Source: Cymodocea nodosa (taxonomy: Eukaryota > Streptophyta > Magnoliopsida > Alismatales > Cymodoceaceae). Taken from it: a stretch of 64,000 nt of DNA. How positions within the stretch are numbered: position 1 is the stretch's first letter; every line of letters starts with the position of its first letter. Made by a program: the position numbers and the translations under genes. Positions 55,460-64,000 of this stretch are shown here, one piece after another. Below the pieces are notes generated by a model. That model was not told the origin of the DNA and did not search any database. It saw only the letters and a program-made list of their open reading frames with translations. The stretch spans positions 7,641,001 through 7,705,000 of the forward strand of contig CM072340.1 in assembly GCA_036874045.1 (NCBI GenBank), written 5' to 3'.

Positions 55460-57640
55460 CTATTTGTAATCTTGATAAATGATATGCTACTACATTCTCA
55501 CAACCTTTTTTATTTTTAATTTCTACATCAAATTCTTGTAATAATAATATCCATCGGATCAATCTAGGCTTAGTCTCTTTTTTTGCTATTAGATGTTTTA
55601 AAGCTGAATGATCCGTGTATACTATTACTTTAGCTCCAATTAGATATGATCTAAACTTTTCTAAGGCAAACACAACAGCTAATAGTTCTTTTTCAATAGT
55701 TGTGTAATTAACTTGAGCATCATTTAAAGTTTTGCTTGCATAATGAATCACTCTAGGAGATTTTTCTATCTTCTATCCCAACACTGCTCCTACAGCAAAA
55801 TCAGATGCATCACACATTAATTCAAATGGATGGCTCCAATCAGGTGCTTGAATTATAGGAGTTGAAATTAAGCTAGTTTTAAGTTTGAAAAATGCTTCCT
55901 TGCAATTTTATCAAAGTTAAATGGGACATCTTTTAATAGATTAGTTAAAGGTCTAGCTATTTTGCTAAAGTCTTTAATAAATATTCTATAAAAACCAACA
56001 TGTCCTAGAAATGATCTAATATCTTTTACTGATTTAGGTTCTGGTAGATTAGAAATTACTTCTATTTTAGCTTTATCTACTTCCAATCCTTTCTTAGAAA
56101 CAACATGCCTTAAGACTATTCCTTGTTTAACCATGAAGTGACATTTTTCCCAATTTAAAACCAGATTTTTTTCCACACAGCGTTTTAATATTTGGTCTAA
56201 ATTTTTTAAACAAACTTCATATGAGTTGCCATATACAGTAAAATCATCCATAAATATTTCTAAAAAATCTTTAGTTATTCTAGTAAATATGCCTTGCATA
56301 CACCTTTGAAAGGTGGCTGGTGCATTGCATAATCCGAATGGCATTCTCTTAAAAGCATAAGTTCCATTAGGACAGGTGAAAGTTGTTTTCTCTTGATCCT
56401 CTAATGCTACTAGAATTTGATTATAACCTGAATACCTATCTAGGAAACAAAAATATTCTTGCCTTGCTAATCTTTCCAGCATTTGATCTATAAAAGGTAA
56501 GGGAAAATGATCTTTTCTAGTCATAGCATTCAGCTTTCTATAGTCTATACATACTCTCCAGCCTGATTGAATTCTAGTAGGTATCAAGTCTTGACTTTCA
56601 TTCCTAATAACTGTTAATCCTGATTTCTTGGGAACTACATGGATTGGGCTAACCCACGAGCTATCAGAAATCAGATAAATTATGTCATTATCTAACCATT
56701 TCACTATTTCCTTCCTGACTACTTCTTTAAGGTTTGGATTTAATCTCCTCTCAAGAATTCTAACAGGTTTAGCATTCTCTTCTAAATATATGTGGTGACA
56801 ACATAAAGTTGAACTTAACCCTTTTATATCAGTCATAGTCCATCCTATTGCTTCTTTATAACTTTTCACTACATCTTTTAATTTAGCTATTTGATCCTCT
56901 TTTAAATCTGAAGCAATAATGATTGGATAGGTTCGTTTCTCTTCCAGAAATATATAAGTTAATTCAGGAGGTAAATGTTTTAATTCTAAATGTTGCCCAT
57001 TAGAAGCTAGAGCTCCTAATTGAACATCATCATTTTCTAAATTAATTTCTTCTAGATCTCCTTCTATATTTATGCTTTCACTTTCCTCTAAAGTTTCAGA
57101 ATTGATTTGCCTATTTAACTCTTCTTGAATCACATCATATAACATATCTCCTTCATCCTCTAAAAAGTCTATGTTATGTAAGGACATTTCTAACTCCTCA
57201 AACCTTTCTGGTTTGAAAATATTTAATTGAGTATCCTCATTACCATATGCTAACTTCATTACTCCAGTTTTACAATTTATAATAGCCCCTGATGTTGCTA
57301 AAAATGGCCTTCCCAAAATTAAAGATGTATCACTATTTTTATGCTTAATTTGTTGGGAATCCAAAATTACAATATCAATAGGATATATAAAGTTTTTGAT
57401 TTTAATTAAGACATCCTCTATTTTTCCTCTAAGGTATTTTATACTTCTATCAACTAATTGAATAACCGTACTAGTAGGAGTTAAGCCTTCTAATCCTAAG
57501 GATGCAAATATATCACTTGGCATAACATTTATACCTACACCTAAGTCTATTAAGGTTCTTTCTAGAATGGTATATCCTATGGTGCATGATATAAATGGGA
57601 TTCCAAGATCAGATAACTTTTTAGGAATTTAAGGAAAAAA
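55460..57640 (-). pseudogene. Protease, reverse transcriptase and RNase H, element C
   Basis: Open from about 57628 to 55868. Protease LERTLIDLGVGINVMP (about 57575-57530), LILGRPFLATSG. RT: ERRLNPNLKEVVRKEIVKWL, WVSPIHVVPKKSGL, WRVCIDYRKLNAMTRKDHF, FLDRYSGYNQI, FMDDFTVYG (about 56250, both Asp present), SFLGHVGFYRIFIKDFSK. A frameshift near 55890 separates the RNase H: SDFAVGAV (about 55800-55777), [27 protein letters not shown], ending [10 protein letters not shown]. Better kept than A; only a few lesions. It matches the RT of B throughout, with family-level divergence. Confidence 0.88.
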
Positions 57641-58759
57641 TAGGAAACTACTTTGCTCAGCTAAAAAGACCTTTCTAAGAATCTTTCGCTCTCTTTTCTT
57701 AGTACACCAATCCTTCAGAAATTAAGCACAAGGTGACATTTTCTGCAATAGATCTAACAAAGGAATGTTAACTTGTACTTTTTCAAAAATTTCTCTAATT
57801 TTTTCTTGTTTTTCAAGTATTGTTTGTTGTAATCTTTCAAGATAGGGTGCTAAAGATTGTGATTTAAAAGATTCTTTTTCTTTCATTTGATTTGTTTGAT
57901 CATTTTTAGTCTCATTAGCAGACTCAAATTGTTCTTCATTGATTTCTAGATTTTCAGCTATTACATTTTCATTATCATTTTGATTTTTACTCTTATCCAC
58001 CTTCATATTATTTTCATTTTGAGTTCTTGATGGTATATCAGTTCCAGATCTTAATGTTACACATACATCTTCCAGATTTTCGTTACTCTCATGATGTTTT
58101 TGTATATCATTTTCGTGATTATGATTTTCAATTGTTTTTAGTTTTAAAGTGCATTCTTTAAATTCTCTTGCATTAGTATTTTCTTTTGGCTGTATATTTT
58201 GCAAATTATGCATATCTATAACATTATAATTTCCATTGTCTTGTTGCATAACTTGTATTTTCATTATATATTCGTCCAATGCTTTTAGTTTTCTTTCCAG
58301 ATCATCTAATCTCATTGCATTCAATTTTTGATCAATTTTCATTATGGTTTTTTCAGTTTCGTAAATTATATCTATTTTAGGTTCTGAATATGCTTCCTTA
58401 TAGTTTAATTGGTTGACTTCTTGTTGCTGACACATAAAGTATTCTAGTTTGTCTAGGTTTTGCTATATACTACGCTCCAGTCTGTCATACCTATCCCAAA
58501 CTTTAGTGTCTCTCAACATATTACACATTCTATACTGACCATCAGTTAAGTAAACTATAGGATTCTCATACTCGGCTCTATTATATTGAGGATAATTCAT
58601 TTGTTGTTCATGGGATCTAGCCATTTGCAAACGTCTCAGTTTCAAAAAATCAGAAATGTCGTGACCTTCAGAATTGTAGAATTCACATCTGCTAACTACA
58701 GGATTCAGAAATCTTTGAACATAAGCATATGCCATATTCTCAATTACAGAAGAAAACAC
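57641..58759 (-). pseudogene. Zinc-knuckle leader and linker of the pol ORF, element C
   Basis: Starts at MFSSVIENMAYAY (58759; the A start corresponds to the inner Met at 58735). The knuckle is decayed (CEFYNSEGHDISDF: the second and last Cys are lost). Then LRRLQMARSHEQQMNY. A stop near 58461 separates the linker 58435-57722, which is Asn/Glu/Lys-rich with the Athila marker VTLRSGTDIPS and, near its end, REIFEKVQVNIPLLDLLQKM, the conserved stretch before the protease. There is no Gag core. It agrees with A and B in starting almost directly with the knuckle. Confidence 0.8.
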
Positions 58760-58810
58760 ACAACACTCTGGCTATTAAAACAAAATAGCTCTAACAGTTG
58801 CTTATATGAA

Positions 58811-58829
58811 TTCCCCGGTAATGGCACTA
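58811..58829 (-). other. Primer binding site of element C
   Basis: On the minus strand TAGTGCCATTACCGGGGAA, seven bases after the LTR end; a variant of the Asp-tRNA site seen intact in B. Confidence 0.82.
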
Positions 58830-58836
58830 GAAAACT

Positions 58837-60641
58837 TGTTTGGATCTCCAACACAACACCAAAAAACTTGAATTAGTTACCCAGCAATGAGCCAGAAAAA
58901 CTAGGATTTGTTAACTTCTATTTTTACTTAGTTAATTTATCTTTATGCCTATATCACTGAATTTCTTTTTAGAAGTAAACAAACAACCTTTCACATAAAT
59001 TAGATATTAATTCCAATTTGTATTTCAACTGCAAGTGCATAATGTCTATTGTATTAGTGTGCAAGTACAGGTCGATCCCATAGGGAATTGCTTAAGAATT
59101 GCGAACTGTTCCGTTTTTAACAATCAAATTTATATATTCAATAAGCTCTCCGTTGAGTTAACTAACCTCGTAGACTTAAGTTAACTCCACGAGCCTGTCT
59201 TTCCTATTTAATACTACTATTTACAAAGGAATTCGGCCAACCATTGGGCGGTTCCATAGATTGTAAATAACATCAATTAAGCTCTTTAATGTTAAGGCTA
59301 GAAGCCAAGGCTAGAAGCTTTACAATCTCCTGAGATATGAGTCGGCGCTTGGTGAAAATGGCTTCCCTTCCCGTGACGCAATCACTCCTCACAATGGTTG
59401 TCAAGCACTGTGTTTGGCTCGGAATCGACCCGACATTAGGAAAGTATCCTCACAGACTTCTGATGGTTGGTGATTATGGTGGTGGTGGAGATGGTTGGTG
59501 TGATACTTCAGAGAATTGCCGACGTTGCCTGCAAAAAGCTCAGTGATCCTCCTTTGCACACACTGGCCACACCCATCGGCCACACACACTTTACTTCTTT
59601 TTCTTCTTTTCTTTTATATTTTTTCAATGGTAACTGCTTCTGCTTGAATGGTCGGTTGGATTTCCTTCATTCATATCAACGACGATGATTTCTTCTCCCT
59701 TCGATGAGTGAATTCCTACGTGACACGTGTGATCGTGGTTTTTTTCTTCCAACTGTCCTGTTTCTGCAACCGCTACAGTGACATATTAGAAAATAAATGG
59801 TCCATGGAGTTATAGATAACTCAATGGACTTGCTTCGTTGATTTAACTATAAAACACGTGCATAAATTTAACTATCTGATGCTCAGGTGCATTTCGGATA
59901 CTTACAAACTTAACTATCTAATGCCTAGATGCATTTCGTACAGTTACAGACTTAACTATCCGATGCTCAAATGCATTTCGGATAGTTACAGATAACTCAC
60001 CAATATATAACTTAAGTCACTCTTCTACATCACGACACGTGTCATCAGTAGTTTTATAATAAAGAAATATTTCAAAGAGTTACAAGTCTAACTATCCGAT
60101 GTCTAGATGCATTTCGGATAGTTATAGATAACTCACCGAAAATCCACTTAAGTCATTCTTCCAGAACATGACACGTGTCATCAGCAATTTTATAATTAAA
60201 GGAGATTTCGAAGAGTTACACATATAACTGTCCGACGCCCAGCTGCAATTTCGGATACTTAGAGATAACTCACCGAAAGTCCACTTAAGTCATGCATTAT
60301 GGCTTCAACACATGTTCTTCAGGAAATAATAAAATATTCTTTTAAAACATAACTGTTCGGAAATTTAAACATAACTGTTTGGTACATGTTCGGTATGTTA
60401 AACATAACTGTCCAAAATAACAGAAAATTTAGATACTTAAGAATTTCACAGCCTACAATTTACCGATAGTTCAGAAATGTACTAAATTAACATTAATTCC
60501 ACGAAATTAAGTAGATTCTTTAATTAAAGCTTATAACAGTGCAATTATAACATAATGGCTTAATTCTCATATGATAAGCTAAATATTATGCAATTAACCA
60601 TCATTTAACCGTTAATTTTATGCACTTTTTCATTCTAAACA
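58837..60641 (-). repeat. 5' LTR of element C
   Basis: 1805 bp. On the minus strand it starts TGTTTAGAATGAAAAAGTGC (60641) and ends GGAGATCCAAACA (58837). Compared with A it lacks a segment near 59293 and has more copies of TAACTATCCGA..GCATTTCGGATAGTTA..CTTAAGTCA..ACACGTGTCA (59870-60420). TTCGTTGAGTTA-type units lie near 59150 and 59800. Confidence 0.87.
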
Positions 60642-61780
60642 CAACGCGTTAGGTTAGCGTTACAAACTTAAGTTGTTATTTTTTGCACGTGGTAAAATTC
60701 TTATTATAAAAACATTTGTATTTTACTAGTTCATTAAGTTATCGTGACACAACGAAGATAGTTCGTTGAGTTATCCATAACATAACGGAGTTAGTTCGTT
60801 GAGTTAGCTACAATACTTGTCATGTGAATTGGCACATGAGAAACTCATTATGTTGAAAACGTTAAGTTATATATATACTTGTGTTACTCGTTTAATTAAC
60901 ATTAAAGTAACGACTTCTTATTATACTTGATGAAAAATTTTGGACGAGAAAGTTTATTTTGCAGGAAATTTTTCAGAGATCCAGGATTGATGATTAAAGA
61001 AAATTTGAAATGTAAACGTGGGTCAGAACGTGTGTATTTTGATGAAGGAAAAAGAAAAGACGTGAAGAAGTGGAAAACTGGTAGTGATTAAACGTGGAGG
61101 ATATGCATGAAATGAAGATACAGTATAAAAGGCATAGAATTTTGGTTGATCAAACTATCCCTGCACACCAAAAGAAAAATCTTTTCAGGGATCAAAAACA
61201 CCTCTTCAAGGAAAATCTCTTAGGTGGAAGAAAATTGAGTGAAGTAGACAAAAGGTAAGATATATGTCACTGAAGATTTGAAGTATCAAGTGGAAGAAAA
61301 TTTAGTGAAGCAAAGAAAGGTAAGATATATGTCACTGAAGATTTGAAGTATCAGGTGGAAGAAAATTCAGTAAAGCAGAAAAGGTCAGATTTATGTCATT
61401 GAAGATTTAAAGTATTAGAAGAAAGAAAATTTGATGAAGCATAAAAAGACAAGATATTCGTTATTAAAGAATTGTTGAAGAATAAAAAGAAAAAGAAGAA
61501 GAAAGATCTCAAATAGGGAGAAATGTTTTAAATTCCGCAAATTAGTTTTCTCTGTTTGTAGTTATGAAATTGTTTAGATGATACATGGTATTGAGATATA
61601 ATTGCATCTATAATTTTTGAGGAGAATTGAATTGTATATTGTAATTGAAACCTTGAATAAAAATGATTTTATGAAAACAATGTCACGACTTGTTTTTGAG
61701 TTTTAAAGTTTCAATTATATTCGAAAATATTAAGAAACACAATTCACCCCCCCTCTTGTGTAGCCATATGGTCTTACAAG

Positions 61781-61792
61781 TAGTATCAGAGC
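61781..61792 (+). other. Primer binding site of S1, right copy
   Basis: TAGTATCAGAGC, two bases after the shared LTR; one-base variant of the initiator Met-tRNA site. Between here and the gag start at 61979 is an untranslated leader without other features. Confidence 0.85.
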
Positions 61793-61978
61793 TTCGTTGA
61801 TAATCTTTGATATAAAATCGATACCAACTTTTTTAATATCATTGCTTATTCTGCCTTCCTTGTTTTTAAACATACATTAATATCTGAGCATATGTTTAAC
61901 TTTCTTGATTTAAGGCTCAAGTTGTTTTAAAGTTTTTAGACTGTTTAAAATCAAATAGGTTGAAAAATCTAAGGTAAG

Positions 61979-62662
61979 ATGGCTACTGGAAATGGTAATT
62001 TTTCTTTATATGAAGGCCAAAATCTTAATCGTCCTCCTTTATTTGATGGAATTCATTTTGAAAATTGGAAATATAGGATGACTGTTTTTCTTCAAAGTAT
62101 AGATCATAAGTTGTGGTTCATGATTTCTAAACCATATACTCCATTATCTACCCCTTATAATACTTGGACAATTACTGAAAAAGAAAATGAAACTCTGAAT
62201 GCTTAGGGCTTAAATATTTTATTTTGTGCATTGAGTTATGAATAGTTCAGTAATGTTGACTGTTTTTCTACTTATGAGGTGTGACATGCATTAGAAGTTT
62301 CACATGAAGGTACTTCTCAAGTTTAAGAGACTAAAATAAACATGTTGATTCATAATTATGAACTCTTTAAGATGCATGAAAACGAAAGTATTTTTGAGAT
62401 GTTTTCCAGATTTCTTGATATCATAAACTCTTTAAAATGTTTAGGAAAGAATTTTGAACATAAGGATTTGGTGAGGAAAATTCTCAAAGCCCTAAGTTCT
62501 AAATGGTCTCAGAAAGTAACATCAATTGAGGAATCACGAGATTTAAATGTTTATACTATGAATGAACATATAGGAAATTTAATAGCTTATGAAGTCCAAT
62601 TAAATGAATCACTGAGTCACAACAAACTAAAAATGAAGAAAAGAAATAGCTTTCGAAATTAA
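61979..62662 (+). pseudogene. gag: Sirevirus gag core (S1, right copy)
   Basis: Copia Gag starting at ATG 61979 (MATGNGNFSLYEGQNLNR). It has RPPLFDGIHFENWKYRMT, HALEVSHEGTSQV, KINMLIHNYELFKMHENES and HKDLVRKILKALSSKW, the same order as S2 (27096). Four in-frame stops (near 62204, 62241, 62282 and 62324). A frameshift near 62640 moves the reading to the zinc-knuckle frame. It would form the capsid; it is broken. Confidence 0.85.
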
Positions 62663-62957
62663 TTCAGATTCTGATATATCTACTGATTCTGACGAGGATT
62701 TGATTTTGCTGACTAGGAAATTCAAGAAAGCATGGAAAGCTAGGAAACAGCAAAGGAACAAAAATGATAAACCCTCAACGTCAAAATCATTGAATGACAA
62801 GAATTCTTCATCCAAAAAGTATGTATGTTACAACTATAAGAAACCTGGACATCTTTCTCTAGATTGTCCTATGAGGAAAAATGAAAAGCAAAGTAGGACA
62901 AATCAGAAGAAGACGGCTCAGAAAACTCAGAAAAATTTTACAAGAAAAAGGCTTTGA
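62640..62957 (+). pseudogene. gag: Gag zinc knuckle region (S1, right copy)
   Basis: Frame-shifted continuation of gag. It reads SDSDISTDSDEDLILLTRKF (acidic), a basic stretch KAWKARKQQRNKN, then the knuckle CYNYKKPGHLSLDC (62826-62867). The second Cys is Tyr, so zinc binding would be lost. It closes with KKTAQKTQKNF before a second frameshift near 62945. Confidence 0.8.
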
Positions 62958-64000
62958 AGGTCACTTGGGATGACACGTCTGAAGAGTCTGAATCTGAGGA
63001 ATCAGCATCAAAATCTTCACATTCAGAAGGAGAACAAGAGTTAGAAGATGTTGCTCATGTGTGCTTCATGGCAGATGAGTCCGAGGTAATATCTGATCCT
63101 GAAAGTCATTCAGATTTCAACTTTGATGAATTATTATGTGCTTACCATGCATTATTACAAAAACTTAAAGTATGTAAACTGGAAAATAATAATATTAGAA
63201 AATCTTCATCCATTATGGAAGAAGAAAATTGTTTCCTGTCTACTACTTTAGAAAAGTTTAAATGTGATAATGAAAATCATGCTAGAGATTTGCAAAAATT
63301 TAGATTTAATGAATGTATCTTGCATGAACAAATACAGAATATAAATGCTGAAAAATTAAAGATAGAATCTGAAAATGAAATGTTGAGAAACAATATAAAT
63401 AAACTTGAATTAGAGATAGAAAAATTAAAATTGAGAGAGCAAGATTTAAATTCTACCATTGAGAAATGGAATTTAAGTCAAACTAAGTTAGACAAACTAA
63501 CTAGTACCCCTACAGTGTCTTATAAATTTGGCTTAGGATTTGATTATCCTGAATATCCTGAATCTCAAGCCAATAAAGGATTTATTAGTTGCAGTTCAAG
63601 TAAATCTAAGACTAAAATTCCTTTTATTATGAAACAAGGTAATAAATATGTAGAAGTAGGTACTTCAAGGGATGAATCATGCAGTAATAATATAAATCAA
63701 TGTGATTTGTCAAATTGTACTTCTAACATGACTATAAATGTTTCTAAAAATCTTGTTTCTTGTTCTGGAAATTCAATTTCTAATGTTTCTAAAATTTCAA
63801 ACAATTGTAGTAAATTGAAAATTCAGAAACCTGAGCATGTAATCCAATACACTAGTATTAGACCAAGTACTCATTCTGCATGTGATAAAACTAAAAATTC
63901 TTGTGCAGAAAAAGATTTTGTATGTACGGAAAATGTTAATACAAGTACAAAATCTTGGTATGAACTTACAAAAATGTATAAGCATGACCAAAATAAATTA
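62944..64000 (+). CDS. gag: Sirevirus Gag C-terminal coiled-coil and tail (S1, right copy, partial)
   Basis: Open to the window end. It reads WDDTSEESESEESASKSS (acidic), HVCFMADESEV (the FMA motif is typical of Sirevirus Gag), then a long coiled coil (ENEMLRNNINKLELEIEKLK, about 63370-63430) and the Ser/Asn-rich tail FISCSSSKSKTKIP that equals bases 1-257. It continues past the site where element A inserted in the left copy (PEHVIQYTS). The stretch is free of stops from 62944 to 64000, but earlier lesions mean it is not made as part of a normal Gag. Confidence 0.75.

Larger units (their letters stand above)
36198..60641 (-). mobile_element. Athila-type Ty3/gypsy element C (with nested B)
   Basis: Minus-strand relative of A. 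5' LTR 58837-60641, 3' LTR 36198-46880 (split by B and truncated). Target duplication CAACG (36193-36197, 60642-60646). Reading leftwards: primer site, zinc knuckle, linker, protease, RT, RNase H, integrase (to 54090), env-like ORF (53534-51300), Gag core (50185-49000), F-box gene (48815-47684), 3' non-coding DNA. It has fewer breaks than A. Its outer LTR edge differs from A (GATCCAAACA). It lacks a terminal polypurine tract because a deletion joins the 3' tail to the middle of the LTR. Confidence 0.87.
25361..61778 (+). repeat. Shared LTR of Sirevirus S1, split by S2 and element C
   Basis: Starts TGTTGAGTATTTTG at 25361, ends GGTCTTACA at 61778 after CACAATTCACCCCCCCTC. Its own parts are 25361-25770, 36061-36197 and 60647-61778, about 1.68 kb in all. 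Target copies CAACT flank S2 and CAACG flank C. Upstream is the 3' end of one internal region, downstream the primer site and gag of another, so it serves as 3' LTR and 5' LTR at once. It holds TTCGTTGAGTTA units at 25640-25750 and 60735-60860. Confidence 0.75.
1..64000 (+). mobile_element. Outer Sirevirus (Ty1/copia) S1, tandem internal-LTR-internal arrangement
   Basis: The window edges and the gaps between nested insertions all belong to one Sirevirus family. The left internal copy gives gag C-terminus (1-257), gag end, protease and pre-integrase (22596-23399) and a truncated extra ORF (24879-25360). One LTR follows (25361-61778, nests included), then a primer site and gag of a second internal copy (61781-64000). 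Bases 1-257 and 63587-63842 are the same gag segment. The order internal 3' end, single LTR, internal 5' end is what unequal recombination between LTRs of neighbouring or same-element copies gives. The outer LTRs lie outside the window. Everything else here is nested in S1. Confidence 0.8.

Overview
The window is plant nuclear DNA made entirely of nested LTR retrotransposons. I see no host single-copy gene, rRNA or tRNA gene, CRISPR array or bacterial feature. The plant origin rests on Athila-type Ty3/gypsy pol genes with Asp-tRNA-type primer sites (TGGCGCCGTTGCCGGGGA), Sirevirus-type Ty1/copia elements with repeated AAAAAGGGGGAGA polypurine tracts, a TRIM, and a plant F-box-associated gene carried by two elements. 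The species cannot be named from the sequence.

Layout, from the outside in. The host sequence is a Sirevirus (S1) in the unusual form internal region - one LTR - internal region. S1 gag starts before the window (1-257), is interrupted by Athila element A (258-22590, plus strand, 5-bp duplication GCATG), and resumes at 22596-25360. One shared S1 LTR follows (25361-61778). It is split by a second Sirevirus, S2 (25771-36055, duplication CAACT), and by Athila element C (36198-60641, minus strand, duplication CAACG). The second S1 internal region starts at 61779 and runs off the window end. Element C has a young Athila element, B (37067-46292, duplication ACAGG), inside its 3' LTR. Element A has a truncated Tork-like copia element, T (17291-20588, minus), in its 3' LTR, with a TRIM (14976-17290) against T; the TRIM is split by a solo Sirevirus-like LTR (15418-17184, duplication ACTTG).

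B carries the one intact polyprotein (38755-43200: zinc knuckle, protease, reverse transcriptase, RNase H, integrase) between LTRs of equal length that differ at about four positions by eye. B has no Gag core anywhere. A and C share an unusual order: LTR - zinc knuckle/pol - plant-transposon-protein ('env-like') ORF - Gag core - F-box gene - LTR. Gag therefore lies at the 3' end, behind its own TATA-like box and a possible leader intron, and is followed by a captured F-box/FBA gene. Both architectures occur twice, on opposite strands, so they belong to a family and are not one rearranged locus.

The two retrotransposon superfamilies have exchanged parts. The Sireviruses S1 and S2 carry, between pol and the 3' LTR, an extra ORF whose C-terminal domain matches the env-like ORF of Athila A and C (ELFEFQGLL, CFY.NL, YSRPV, LFYGD). 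They also carry stretches of Athila 3' non-coding DNA and U3 upstream of it. Short motif families (TTCGTTGAGTTA/TAACTCAACGAA inverted pairs; CGGATAGTTA - ACTTAAGTCA - CACGTG cassettes) recur in LTRs and spacers of both superfamilies.
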